From NCBI RefSeq assembly GCF_019578655.1, contig NC_063259.1, positions 23,795,277-23,859,276 on the forward strand: a stretch of 64,000 nt of DNA. Reading direction: 5' to 3'. Both the position numbers and the translations under genes were made by a program. Source of the DNA: Ricinus communis (lineage: Eukaryota > Streptophyta > Magnoliopsida > Malpighiales > Euphorbiaceae). Shown one piece after another: positions 1 to 13,228 of this stretch. Positions within the stretch are counted from its first letter, which is position 1; the number at the start of each line of letters is the position of its first letter. A model generated the notes under the pieces. The model was not told where the DNA came from, ran no database searches, and saw only the letters and a list, made by a program, of their open reading frames with translations.

Positions 1-3000
1 ATATTAAGCCACAAATTAATTTTATTGCCGTTTGACGAATCTGATTTTTTAAATATCAAACTCAAACTTATCCCCTAATCCCATGACAAATCAACTTCCA
101 AAAGGTAAAATAATATTTCATCAACATAATAAACAAACAATTAAAAAAAATTAATCTAATATAAAATTCTAAAAAATCTTTCAATTAAATAAATCCATCT
201 TTTGAAATATTTTGATTTATTTTTGAATACTGAAATTTTAATAATCATAAATCTGTTACCATATTTTTTGTATTTGTTATATATTTTTTTATAATTCAAT
301 AAAGAAATATACTTGCTATTAAAATTTATAAATTGTAATAAACTCATATAAATAAAATGAAAGTATAATTTAATTATTTGTTTAAAAAAATTATTAATAG
401 AGCAAAAAAATAGATAAAGAAATAAAGAAAAACTGTTAGCGGGTAGAGTTTTTCTATTTTCTGCCTAAAGAATGAGAAAGCAGTATAAAATGTTTTTCCT
501 TAATAGTAGTCGCAAATGGACTTCGGATAAAATTATGTATTTGTAAAATTTCATTTTATAGTCTAGGGGACGATTACAAATTCTAACTTTTTAGGATCCT
601 TTTATTTATTGAAAATTATATCAATTTTTTTTTTAAAAAAGTTATATTTATTTGTGCTATTTCTTTTAAAATTAAAATAAAAAATAACTTTTTATGTTTT
701 CAAAATTATAATTAAACATCAAAATAAATTTAATATTCTTTATTTTTTTAGATAAAATGGTCACTTATTTTTAAATAAAAACAACTAGTTTTTACTTAAT
801 TTATTTTAAATTTATTTTTTAAATTTAAAATATTATATAAATAGAAAATAATATTTTTTATATAATAACAAGTAAATATATTCTTATGAAATTTATAAAT
901 ACTTATGAAAATAAATAAATAAAATATTTTTTAAAATTAGAAAATAAAAAAGTATCCTAACACCTCTGCCTATTGGATAATTGATAAGAAACTGACTCCT
1001 AGATAACTTGGCAAATAATTAATTAGTTTTCAAGACTAATCTTATTACTAACAGACTTGCTCTTTTACATATGATTTTTTTGAATCTCAACATTAAATTA
1101 CACATCAGAACATAAGATAAAAAAAAGGTCTTTCAGATTTAGCTACATACTTCTATTTTAACCATAATTAAATAAACTTAGTCTAATTAATGTATATATG
1201 TGGTTGAAGTCATTAATTATAGGATAGATGCTAAAATCATAAAGTTCTAGAAAGAAATGGAATTGGGAGCCATTTTCTAGAAAACATGATATTAAGAAAG
1301 ATCAAAGCTTAATGACATCCTCATATATTCAGTATTATTGAAATTAGGAATTTTAGGTATTTCGGGCCTAATTATAAATATATTTGTATAATAATAATTT
1401 TTAAACTATTTGTGGATTAAAGTAAATTGATAGATTTAAAGATAAATAGCTTTTTTATTCATCCATTCTATATTAATTATCATCTTTTAGTAGTTGACTT
1501 GAATTAGAAAGAATTTAATAGATATAATTATAAGAAAAAACTAGTTAAATTTAGAATAAATGATTTTTATATAAATATTGTAAAATTCATTAATGTCCAT
1601 TGCAACATGGAGATAAAATAATAAAAAAAAATATTGTATTGAATATATAAAAGTAATAAATAATTGAAATTTTTTGATTTGAAAAGGAGACTATAAGTAT
1701 GAAATGGAGAAAATATATGACTTCCTCTTCATTTATTAAAACTTAAAATATTTTTATTCAGTGAAGCTATCTTTATGGATGCTACAAACAGTCTAAAAAA
1801 CAGCTTAAATTTTAGAAGAATATTAAATATTATTATTTTTAGAAAATTTAGGAAGGTTTAGATTGTTTTTATTTATAAAAAAACCAAATTAGTTTCTTTT
1901 TCATTTAAAAATTTAAATAAAACGTAAAATAAAATTTTATAATTATTTGTATTTTTTGAATAAAAATAAAAAAGAACTTTAAAAACAATATTTAACATAT
2001 TTTTATATTTTTCATATAAAAAATTACTTATTTCAAATAAAAATTAGAAAATTTTATTTTCTATTTTGAATTTATCTTTTAAACTTAAAATATTACTGAA
2101 TAAAATATAAATATTTTTTTCTAATAACAAGTAAGGATATTTTATATGAAAGTAATTTTTTTATTTATTTTTAAATTAAAAAATAAAAATAAAGAGACTT
2201 TCCACTATTAAACGTACCATTGAAGTTGGATTCTCTCCTGAGAAGTGAATAAGTTAAATTTTATTATAAATTGTAGCTCTCTTGTTATGAGTCAAGAACC
2301 CACATATCCGCACATGCTAAGAACTTATATAAATAGATTAGATTCCCTTTTTAAATTCAAAATTAATATGTCATGACATTAATTCCAAATCCATTATTAT
2401 GTCTTTTGATTCTAAAATTTGATTTAAAAATAAAACAATAAAAGTGATCAAGAACCATGACAGGAAAACGAAATAAAATTAAAAATGTAGTTATGTGAAC
2501 AATTTTTTATTAGTTCATTCTTTTTAGAATTTTCTATATTATTTTATATTTTATGCTTTAGTAATTAATAATAGCTGCAATTTGATTACTTTAATATATT
2601 TTTAAATAGTCATCAATATTACATGCATAAATAATACAAATTTTAATAAATAATAATCGATGATATCAATCAATATTTTCTATGTAGTTTCGTAGAATTT
2701 TACAAATAATAATTTTAAAATTATGTATTGTTAAAGCAGCTGTCTTTCTAGAATTTCTCTAAAGAACAGAAAAAGAAAAGACAAGAAAAATCCTTTCTAG
2801 AATGTCATAATTTTCAATATTGTCACAGGTAATATTATTATTATTATTTATTTTAACTAACTCTCTGTCTCTCTCTAAAACTAAAACAAAGCAAATAAAG
2901 AAGCGACTTTCTTTGGTCATCTCTGCCATCCCATCAAATCCCATGCCTTTGATGTAAAGAAGAGGAAGCATAAACATAAGCATAAGCAGAGCATTTTGAC

Positions 3001-3015
3001 AAATTCTTCACCTTC

Positions 3016-3046
<31 letters not shown>

Positions 3047-3240
3047 CTTATCTATCTAACTATAATTGAATTGTCAAAATAGAACCACTCTAATTCTAAT
3101 TTAATAACCCCAGAAACAATTTAAATGAAAAATCATAAAACAGAATCCTCTTCGTGATGGCAATTAATATTTAATTTAAGAAAAGTCATTGCAAGAAAAA
3201 GGAAAAAGACTTCCAAGATCCAATCTTTAGTCTTCGTTCA
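1..3240. other. AT-rich intergenic DNA, no gene seen
   Basis: Both strands are dense in stops and AT homopolymer runs. The few open frames here are under 75 codons and low in complexity. An (AAT)n microsatellite lies near 3018-3045. The right end, from roughly 3.2 kb, becomes C/T-rich and is probably the promoter and 5' UTR of the flippase gene that follows. I see no RNA gene or clear transposon border. Confidence 0.6.
3018..3045. repeat. (AAT)n microsatellite
   Basis: About nine uninterrupted AAT/ATA units lie roughly 1.2 kb upstream of the flippase start codon. This is simple slippage sequence with no visible function. Confidence 0.9.
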
Positions 3241-4214
3241 AAGCGTTGGCGTTGCGCCATCTCTACTGCTTTGTTCTTCTTCTCCTCCTCCTCCTCTTTC
3301 TTACTTATTTCCTCTCCAAGAAAAGTTCAAAAACTGACTTCTTTTTTTATTATTAATTTTATTTTTAGTCCTATGATAATAATTGCACGTTCACATTCTG
3401 GTCTATTTATTATGGTCTTCAACAGCACTTCTCAATTTCATTTCAAAACTTACAAACTCTGTTTTGCGTTCTTGTCTGCAAGGCGGAGATTGCACTGTCT
3501 TCCTCTGAGTTGTTATAAATAAAACTAAACTCTTACCTATTTTGTTCACTCCTTTTCTTGTCTGATCACCTGTTCCTCTGTTTTAACCTTCAAAATTTCT
3601 AAACTTCTTACCTGTTTTCCCCCTTCTCATTCTTGTTACTGTTAGCAAATTCCTTCTCTTTTCAATTTTCTGTTTCTGGGTTTTTGATTTTTGTGCCGTT
3701 TGGCCTCTTGGGTTTTAGCTGTTTTCGGGTTTCTGTATTTTACAGTCAGCTATTCCCTCTTTAATCTTTGGTGTCTTTCTGGGTATTTGTACTTTTCTTT
3801 TTGACTATTTTGGTTTTGGTGATTCTGGGTTCTTTCTCTTCAAAGGTGCAAACTTCAATTCTTGTTCTTTTGATATTTATTGGAACAGGTTCTGCTTTGG
3901 GTGTCTTTTGCTAACTTGTTTCTTCAAAAGCAGCTGCATTAATCAGCTTAAATTTACCTTCAAGAAAGTGCAAAAAGAAAATATAAAATAAAAGGGAAGT
4001 AGTGTGTTACCGTCAGCAGAATTCAGTAATTGACAGTTGGGAATCTTTACAAATTATTACATTACTGAAAGGTTGTGTCCATTGCTTGTGAGTTATATTT
4101 CCTTTTTCAGAAGAAGCTGCATTTATCAGTTGCCAATTTGCTCTCTCAAAAAAGACAACACCAAAGTTGTGTTCTTTAAACATTAAATAAAGAGCATCAA
4201 AGAGTTAAAAAATA
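3241..4214 (+). promoter_or_regulatory. Probable 5' UTR / leader region of the flippase gene
   Basis: This stretch is pyrimidine-rich (CTTCTTCTCC runs) and changes sharply from the AT-rich DNA upstream, as plant 5' leaders often do. A run ending TTTTTCAG near 4103-4110 is a plausible 3' splice site for an intron inside the 5' UTR, but I cannot fix the donor. The open frame at 3271-3522 is low complexity and is not proposed as a gene. Transcription start not determined. Confidence 0.4.
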
Positions 4215-7200
4215 ATGGCTGGTGGCAGAAGGAGGAAATTACGTCTTAGCAAGATCTACTCATTTGGATGTGGCAAGTCATCATTTCAAGAAGACCATTC
4301 ACAGATAGGGGGACCAGGGTTTTCAAGGATTGTTGTTTGCAATGAACCTGACAGTTTGGAAGCTGGGATTAGAAATTACACCGATAATTATGTCAGGACT
4401 ACTAAGTATACTCCTGCTTCTTTCTTGCCTAAATCATTGTTTGAGCAGTTTAGAAGAGTTGCAAACTTTTACTTCTTGGTTAGTGGGATATTATCTTTCA
4501 CTCCTCTGTCTCCTTATGGAGCTATCAGTGCTATTATCCCTCTCGTCTTTGTTGTTGGAGCTACCATGGTTAAGGAATTAATTGAAGATTTGAAGAGAAA
4601 GCAGCAGGTAATAATATCTACTTGTCTCTTGAGTTTGGCTTTATTTACTGATTATGTTATGTTTTTATTACATTACTGATCTGAATTTTTTTTTTCAATA
4701 CATATATCTCTTTATATTAAGAGCTGCAAGGCATACTGAGTGTCATTAATATGTCCTATACCATCATTTTTATTAATTTTTCATATAAGAAAAGCTCAAC
4801 TATTATATTAGATATTTATGGATTTTATGTAAAAATATAAACCTTTAGATTCTCGTAAAATGATTTTCATATGGTTTTAATGGTTTCTGATGTTAGTTAA
4901 ACACTGTGGAAAGCATATACAAGAACAAAAAAGAAAAATTAAAATTAACCTCTTCTGTTTAAGTTGAAGGTTTTTCTTTTTTCAGCTAGACTGTGTTAGT
5001 TTGAAAAGTTATATGTTCTTGCAGTATGATGCTAGTCTTCTCTCCTTGTGTCATTAACCTTTGCTAGTACTAATGCAGTTTAAATTCGATTCCTTTGAAT
5101 ATTGCAATACAAAATTCAGGTTATGCATAGAGTTCTCATATTGCTTCAAAGTTTGAAAATTGGATAGAGTTTCCGTCTGTTGTTATTAGAAATGTGTTAA
5201 TGGCAAATATTTTTCTTGTTTGCCCTTTATGGAGACTTATCATCCCTTGTTCATCCTTTTCTATATGGTACCTTCTCAGGATATCGAGATGAATAATAGA
5301 AAAGTTAAAGTGCATCGAGGTGATGGTGTTTTCAAGCATACAGAATGGAAGAATCTGAGAGTGGGAGATATAGTGAAGGTGGAGAAGGATCAATTCTTTC
5401 CAGCAGACCTTCTTTTGCTTTCCTCTAGTTATGATGACGCAGTCTGCTATGTTGAGACCATGAACCTTGATGGAGAGACAAATTTGAAAGCAAAACAGGC
5501 ATTGGAGACAACTGCTGACTTACATGAGGATTCAAACTATAAGGATTTCAAGGCTACTGTCAAATGTGAAGATCCAAATGCAAATTTGTACGCCTTTATT
5601 GGAACATTGGATTTTGAAGAAAACCAGTATCCACTCAGTCCTCAACAGCTTCTCCTTAGAGACTCAAAACTTAGAAATACAGATTATGTATTTGGGGTAG
5701 TTGTCTTCACTGGACATGATACAAAGGTTATGCAAAATTCTACAGCTCCTCCTTCAAAGAGAAGCAGAATTGAAAGGAAGATGGATCTAATTGTCTACGT
5801 CTTGTTGAGTTTTGTATTTACAATGGCACTCGTTGGATCTATTGTGTTTGGTGTTGAAACTGAAAACGACCTAGACGGAAATGACAGGATGAAAAGGTGG
5901 TATCTCAGACCTGATGATTCTACAGTTTACTTCGACCCAAAAGAATCATCAACTGCAGCTTTTCTTCACTTTCTGACTGCTTTATTGCTATATACCTACT
6001 TCATCCCCATCTCTTTATATGTGTCAGTAGAAGTTGTTAAAGTTCTTCAAACCATTTTCATCAATCGAGATATTCAAATGTATCATGAGGAGACTGACAA
6101 ACCAGCACATGCCCGTACCTCAAATTTGACTGAGGAACTTGGGCAAGTGGACACAATACTTTCTGACAAGACTGGAACATTGACATGCAATTCCATGGAG
6201 TTCATCAAGTGTACTGTGGCTGGGACAGCTTATGGCCGTAGTGTTACAGAAGTTGAGAGGGCTATGGATAGAAGAAAAGGTACTGGAGAGGTTCAAGAAG
6301 TAAATGGTCGGGATCATAGCAAGGATTCTTCTAAGAATAAAAAACCACCTGTTAAAGGCTTTAATTTTGAAGATGAAAGGATTATGGATGGAAACTGGAT
6401 TCATGAGCCTAATGCTCGTGTTATACAACAGTTTTTACGTTTGTTGGCAGTCTGTCACACTGCTATAGCTGATGAGGATGAAAATACTGGGAAGGTTTCA
6501 TATGAAGCTGAATCACCAGATGAAGCAGCATTTGTGATTGCAGCAAGAGAACTTGGTTTTGAATTCTGCAACAGGACTCAAACAGGTGTCACAGTGCGGG
6601 AGTTGGATCTGGGGTCCGGAAGGCGAGTTGAAAGGTAAGCATCGCTTATAACTTTCTATTAGGTCATTATAAATTTCTGAAAGTATATTTAAAGGATGTT
6701 CTATTTTTGTGCAGGTCGTATAAATTCTTGAATGTTTTAGAGTTTAACAGTGCAAGAAAGCGAATGTCTGTGATAGTGAGAGATGAGGATGGAAAGCTAT
6801 TATTACTTTCCAAAGGTGCTGACAGGTTTGTGATCTGCTACTTTGAAACCCTTGAGTCATGCAACTATTATTTTAACACTAATTGTATTGGAAATTCATG
6901 GCAACTTTTTATCCCTTGTAGTGTCATGTTTGAAAGGCTTGCTCTAAATGGTAAGGAGTTTGAAGAGAAGACAAGGGAGCATGTGAATGAGTATGCAGAT
7001 GCAGGCTTGAGGACTCTGTTACTTGCCTACCGGGAACTTGATGAAGAAGAATACAAAGACTTCAATCGGAAGTTCACTGAGGCAAAGAATTCAGTAAGTG
7101 CAGATCGGGAAGCAATGCTTGAGGAATTGTCAGAGAGGATGGAGAGGAATCTAATTCTTCTCGGTGCAACTGCTGTTGAAGACAAACTTCAAGAAGGGGT

Positions 7201-9852
7201 GAGTTTGGAGAAAATAGACTACAAAGATTGAAGTAATAAAACATCTTTAGGGATTTTGAAATGATTTTTATTCTGTTTCACTTACTAGGTTCCTGAATGC
7301 ATTGACAAGCTTGCCCAAGCTGGAATTAAGATCTGGGTTTTGACTGGAGATAAATTGGAGACCGCCATCAACATTGGGTATGAGTTTGTTTTTATGTTGG
7401 GGCTTTAAGATGAGGCTTAGAGTTCAAATTTTCACATGGAGACTCTGACACAAAATATGCATTTGCAGTTATGCTTGCAGTTTGCTTAGACAAGGAATGA
7501 AGCAAATTTTAATCGGTTTGGAGAGTCCAGAGATTCAAGCATTGGAAAAAGCAGGGGACAAGAACGCCATTACCAAGGTAAAGATTAATTTAAATTATAC
7601 ATGGTCAGTTTGATGATTTATTTGGCAGGGAAATTACTATTTGTAGACTACTTGATACTTTCTGTTTGAACAATATAGTATCCAACTATACTTTTGTTGA
7701 TCAGTAGTTTCAATTCTATACGTGCAATTTACTCCTTGAGAGTCAATTTGTTTAAAATATTTTGCTAAATTATGTTGCATAAAGTTGATAGTCTGAAGAA
7801 ATACTTCAAAGATCTACATGATGAAAGTAAGTCCAGTTCAACTGCCAGTCTAGGCATACTGAATTTCAGCAACTGATTTTATCAGCATTGTTCCACAGTC
7901 CAAAAGCATCCTTGTAGTGATGGCTATGTCCCCCTTACTTACATGTCACTATTAAATTTGCTAGAAACTCTTAATTCAGTAAATAGCTCTTTTCTGTTTT
8001 TGGATTCTATTAATTTATCCTTGGTGTTATTGTCATGAGAGAATATGGTGGACTTAAATATATGTTAAATCATATAATCATCTGTAGTATTGATGGGATA
8101 TAGCAATTTATTTTTTAGGCATCAAGGGAAAGTGTTTTACGCCAAATAAATGATGGGAAGGCTCAGATAAGTGGATCAGGAGGTTATGATGCATATGCAT
8201 TGATAATTGATGGGAAATCACTTACTTATGCTTTGGAGGATGACATAAAGAAACTGTTTCTAGAGCTTGCTATCGGTTGTGCATCTGTAATTTGCTGCCG
8301 ATCATCACCTAAACAGAAGGCACTGGTGAGTTATCGTTCTTTCCGTGGTTTTCTCCCGTTTTTAGGTGCATTAAGATTCTTCTCCCGTTTCTATAACTTT
8401 CTTCTACGTATGTTGCTAAAGGATTCTTTAATGGTTTACTTAAATAAAACAGGTCACTAAACTAGTGAAAGAAGGAACTGGAAAAACAACATTGGGAATT
8501 GGTGATGGTGCCAATGATGTGGGTATGCTTCAAGAAGCAGATATTGGAATAGGAATCAGTGGTGTTGAAGGAATGCAGGTGCACTTCAGAACAGTCTATA
8601 ATGAATTTGAATTTTTAAATATATATTTCTTTTCCTGTAGTTCTTATTGCTTATGAATCCATCTCATGTCTGTTTCCAACTCAGGCTGTTATGTCGAGTG
8701 ATGTAGCAATTGCTCAGTTTCGGTATTTGGAGCGTTTGCTTCTCTTGCATGGACATTGGTGTTATAGGAGGATCTCAACAATGGTAATGCCCTTCAAATG
8801 TCTGAATCTCAACATTACTTTAGGTTTTCAAAGACAGTCTCTTCAATTAACTTCAAACATGGTTGACGCAAGTTGCAGTTTATCAAGAATTTTAAGCTCT
8901 TCTTATGATGATTATTAATTACATATTTGTTCTTTTCTTTACAGATATGCTACTTCTTCTACAAAAATATCACATTTGGCTTCACTCTTTTCTTATACGA
9001 GGCATTTGCATCATTCTCTGGGCAACCTGCATACAATGATTGGTTTATGTCCTTGTATAGTGTCTTCTTCAGTTCGTTTCCTGTAGTTGCTTTGGGTGCT
9101 CTTGACCAGGATGTACCTGCAGAATCTACCTTTAAGGTATCTCAAAAATTATTTGAACAAACTCAATTGTATGCCCATTATTATGTTGTGTAAGTCTCAC
9201 TGTCAAGTTTTTGTGACACTTTTTTAACTGTCATCTTTTGTGGCAGTTTCCTCAGTTGTACCAACAAGGGGTGCAAAATGTACTCTTCAGCTGGCGCAGA
9301 ATACTCAGTTGGATGTTCAATGGGATCTATAGTGCAATTATCATTTTCTTCTTCTGCATGAGAGCATTGGAGCATCAAGCCTTCAACGAAGATGGAAAAA
9401 CTGTTGGGAGGGACGTCTTAGGGGCAACCATGTACACATGCGTCGTGTGGGCTGTGAACTTGCAAATGGCACTCCTTGTTAACTATTTCACTGTGGCACA
9501 GCATGTCTTAGTCTGGGGTTCTATTGCTTTGTGGTACATATTTCTAATGATCTATGGTGCCGTAAGTCCCATAGGTTCTGGCAATGCTTACATGCTCTTC
9601 GTAGAAGCCCTTGCCCCAGCAGCCTCGTTCTGGCTTGTCACTATATTTGTCGTGATCGCCACCCTCGTCCCATATTTCACCTTTTCAGCCATTCAGATGC
9701 AGTTCTTTCCCATGTACCATCAGATGATACAATGGATGAATCGCGAAGGACAATCAGATGACCCCGAGTTTTGTGAAATGGTGCGCCAGAGATCAGTGAG
9801 ACCAACTTCGGTGGGTTTCACAGCACGTAAAGCATCGACTAGACGCTCATAG
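4215..9852 (+). CDS. Phospholipid-transporting P4-ATPase (aminophospholipid flippase), ALA9-12 type
   Basis: Eleven exons: 4215-4607, 5280-6634, 6715-6825, 6922-7198, 7289-7377, 7469-7577, 8119-8325, 8453-8578, 8685-8783, 8945-9136, 9247-9852. All junctions are GT-AG and the join keeps frame, giving 1187 residues, the usual length for the family. Seen: actuator loop DGET at 195-198; phosphorylation motif DKTGT with Asp427; the P4-specific PISL motif at 374-377 in membrane helix 4; KGAD in the nucleotide-binding domain near 616-619; hinge motif GDGANDVGM at 864-872; hydrophobic segments in the N-terminal and C-terminal thirds. Family knowledge: P4-ATPases move phospholipids from the outer or lumenal leaflet to the cytosolic leaflet using ATP and work with an ALIS/CDC50 beta subunit. 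The N-terminus ([13 protein letters not shown]) places it with plant ALA9-ALA12; the exact orthologue is not determined. The start has a good context (AATAATGGCTGG). The 96-bp third intron is itself open in frame. Confidence 0.95.
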
Positions 9853-11954
9853 AGCCCGAGTCAGAATCACATGGAAATCTCAGCTAATCATTCTTGGATG
9901 TCATCTGTTAACAGTTTTCTGTTTTGGTTGGTTATCTACTCAAAAGCTGACCTCTCCCTGCACGATCTATCTACACTCAAGTCCTGAAGCCTTCTATTGA
10001 CAGGAAGGTATTCTCCATGAATTTGAATAGATGACTCTTATGGAAGCGTTATACCGCTTATCCTAGGCCAAAAGGATGTGAATTTTGTTTTTATTTTTAT
10101 TTTTCCCTTCACCATACTTGTAATTTTATTTTTATTTTTAAAATTTGTTGTCGTGCATCTTATATTATTTGTAAAATGTTACTTAGTACAGAAGTGAGAA
10201 AAATGCATTATTCTAGTTGGTTCTCTGCTGTTTTTTTCATAAATATACAACTTGCTGTATCTCTATAACATTCAATATAAATTTGTTATCTCAAAGTTTT
10301 CATTTTACATCTCACCATTATTAGAAATTTAATTTAGGGAAAAGTATAAAAGAGTGCTATGGTTGATGGTTTTGTATCCAAAAGACTAGTTTTTTTTCTT
10401 TTTATAAAAAAGTTCCATGCTATTTAGTTTTTTTTTATTATATATTTTTACTATCTTATAAATTATTATCTTTAGATTTCTATAATTAATATTAATATAA
10501 TATTTATTTTTAATAATAAAATTACTTATTAAGTGATTTAGTATACAACTAATTACACTGAATTCATAATAAATAAAATTACTATATATTTTTTAATTTT
10601 ATTAGAAATAAAATAAAATAATTTTTAAAATAAAATTATAATATTTTTAAGAATGTCTGAATAGTTTATTTGATGGTAAAGTACCTCCAATATAATTCTA
10701 TTACTGAGTTCATATTCTATTAATATTTTGTTATAAAAATAATAATGATATTAGGTAGTAGGGTATTGAAATACAAGAAAAATAAAACATCAAGTATTTT
10801 ATCATGAAAAAAAAAAAAAAAAAATTATATGCCTCTAGCTGATATATAAGTGATCCCATTTTAATTAAACCAAATCAGTTTTTAATGCAGAATCCAAAGA
10901 ACAATTGCATGATCTGATTTTTGTTTTGTTTTGCTTTTGGTTCCATCAAAGAATTGTGATATTATTTAGTTACTATGACAGCAGAAAAGCTGTCAGGTTA
11001 GCTTAACATTTTTGTCAAGTTAAAATCAGTGTATTTCAAGAATGATCTGACATAACCAATAAAACTCTTTCCTGTGTTTTTGTCTGTGTTAGGTGGATCA
11101 CTTGCCATAGATAATTCAAGCCAACATACAATATATGATGAAAATATTAGTAGTGTCCAAAGACAATCCATTGAAAATGGAGCTGTATAACATCTGGTTT
11201 TGCCTGATTGCCTCAAATATAATTGGAAAACAACTGCTCAGGTACAGTTTGTATTTTATTGGATGAATGGGCAAAATGGGAATCAAAATCCCAATTAATT
11301 TTTGAAATGTTGGTAGAGTATCTTAGCAATCTAAAGCAAGGCCAAGTTGCTCACTTGGAAAAGATGATACCAAGAATTTAAACATAAATGAAAAGGATTT
11401 GATGATACTCCCATCAGTACATTTCGTGTATACAATTGTAACATTGCTTGGAAAATTACAAGAAAAACATCTTGGAAAAATCTATAAGGATACTGCTAAA
11501 AAAGTCAAGATTCAAAAATGTCATTTTCATGTCAATAATATTGCCAAACCACTACGATAAATACGTTAGATTACAAGTTGTGTTGATTATAAATTATAGT
11601 TTCAAGTGCTGGTTGAGGTATGTATATTTCTATTTCATTTCATGGTCATCACCATTCCACATTATACATCTCTCATCCTCCAATCAAATTCTATCAAGAA
11701 TACATACCCATAATTAAAGGGAAAAAGAAAAAGAAATTAGAAAAGTCAATCGAAAGAATCATTCCAAACTATCATCGCCTGAACATCATTATCATCACCA
11801 TTGTTGAAAATTGTTTAGATCATCATGGCCATGAAAATCTATCAGTAAATGTTATTGACACAATATAATTGAAAAGAAAGGATGGACCTTGGACTTGATC
11901 ATCATATTAATCAAATTTGTCATCAATAACAACAACAGTTTATAATAAGGTTAG
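9853..11954. other. 3' UTR of flippase then AT-rich spacer
   Basis: About 300 bp after the flippase stop is mixed-composition sequence consistent with its 3' UTR, with T-rich stretches near 10090-10150. From 10.3 kb it is AT-rich with an A run at 10808-10823. Open frames near 11.0-11.9 kb are short, low complexity and unlike any family I know. No RNA gene seen. The last part carries the 3' UTR of the calmodulin-like gene on the other strand. Confidence 0.5.
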
Positions 11955-12431
11955 CTATATACCAAGAAAATCAGAAGCAGATTTAGCCATGATATTAGCA
12001 AACTCATTAAGACTAATAACGCCATCTCCATTTGTATCAGCCTCTCTCATCATTTCCGAGAGCTCTTTATACGTTAAAGGATGACCCATTTTAGCCATTG
12101 AGCCAGCAAGTTCAGCTGCAGTTATATATCCATTACCATCCCTATCAAATGATCTGAATACCTCTAACAATTGTTCTTGGTTGATCAACACATCTTCATT
12201 CATATCAGGCAATATAGCATGCACCAACTCATCAAACTCCACGTAACCATTGCCATTCGCATCCATATTTGATAGCAGAATTTGGAGTTGGTCACCTGTT
12301 GGTTTCAGACCAAGAGATCGAAGAAGAGCTGCAAGTTCTAGCTGTGTTAGGCTGCCATCTGAATCCATGTCAAACCGCATAAATATGTCTTTAAGCTGCT
12401 TGAGCTGGTCGGGTTGGAGAGTTGCCATCAT
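11955..12431 (-). CDS. Calmodulin-like calcium sensor, CML15/CML16 type
   Basis: Intronless, 158 residues from the paired start codons MMATLQ. Four complete EF-hand loops are visible at residues 21-32 (DMDSDGSLTQLE), 57-68 (DANGNGYVEFDE), 96-107 (DRDGNGYITAAE) and 132-143 (DTNGDGVISLNE), each with acidic residues at loop positions 1 and 12 and Gly at 6, so all four should bind calcium. The segment LAALLRSLG after loop 1 and the ending AKSASDFLG are typical of Arabidopsis CML15/CML16 (about 160 residues). The protein is expected to be a soluble calcium sensor that binds target proteins; targets cannot be read from sequence. I chose this start because family members begin a few residues before the first helix. 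The frame stays open upstream to an ATG at 12657-12659, which would add a 76-residue Pro/Ser-rich tail. No signal peptide on the short form. Confidence 0.93.
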   Translation of the reverse strand: MMATLQPDQLKQLKDIFMRFDMDSDGSLTQLELAALLRSLGLKPTGDQLQILLSNMDANGNGYVEFDELVHAILPDMNEDVLINQEQLLEVFRSFDRDGNGYITAAELAGSMAKMGHPLTYKELSEMMREADTNGDGVISLNEFANIMAKSASDFLGI

Positions 12432-13228
12432 GGCTGCAGGTGATGGTAATGATAATGGTAAAGGTAAAAGCGGTGGTAGTGGCGATGATGACGGTGCCGG
12501 TGGTGGCGGCGGTGGTGATGGAGGAAAAGAAGAAACAACCGGTAAAGGAAATGGAAAAAGAGAAAGAAAAGAATTGTCTTTATTTCTTTGTCTTGTTTTG
12601 TTTTGTTCCGGGTACTTTGGTTTGTTGAAGATATGAGGCCTGTGTTGTTTTTGTTTCATGTGATAATGATTTTAGAATGGTTCAAAATATGAAAGCGCGT
12701 TGTGTTGTTGTGAACTGTGAGTGGTGACATAAAAGGGGGAAAAGGGAAGGCAACGAACTTTCTCTCGAGCTTCATTTATATATGTATTAGGTTAGGTTAC
12801 GACTTAAGGGCACATGAGGGCATGTGGAGTAGAGGTGGGTACCCATTTTGACATTATTACGGGATCATGGTCTCTATTATCTATTTTTATATTAAATTTG
12901 CTATAATATATATTTTCTATTTTTTCTATGAATTATTATGAGAAAAAAATCTAAATATATGTAGATAAAATTTAACTAAGTTCGAGTTTGAGATTTGGAT
13001 ATTTGCATTAAATTTTTTGAGTCAATGCATTTTTACCATATGAAGAGGTGACACCATTATCTTGAAATAGTGTAAAGTATTAGTTAACTGATTCAATGAT
13101 TAATTAGGTTAATTGAGGGTAGCTAAGTTGATAATGATATCTTCTTGACCTGTTAAGCCTCAAGATCCGACTTAGTGAACGGAGCTGATTAAAGAAAAAA
13201 GGAAAGAAATCTGACTTACACTAAAGTT
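12432..13228. other. Leader/promoter of the calmodulin-like gene and spacer
   Basis: The first 230 bp are the probable 5' UTR of the minus-strand calmodulin-like gene; read on that strand they are CT/CCA-rich and encode a proline run in the same frame as the gene. A TATA-like run (TTTATATATG) occurs near 12775-12785, suitable for a minus-strand promoter if the leader is about 330 bp. The rest is AT-rich without a recognised feature. Confidence 0.4.

Noticed and set aside
3271..3522. 83-codon open frame rich in Ser and Phe upstream of the flippase
   Set aside because: CTT/TCT-rich leader-like sequence without family resemblance; most likely promoter or 5' UTR.
12250..12636. Plus-strand Gly/Asp-rich open frames over the calmodulin-like gene
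   Set aside because: Shadow of the EF-hand and proline-rich leader codons on the real strand.
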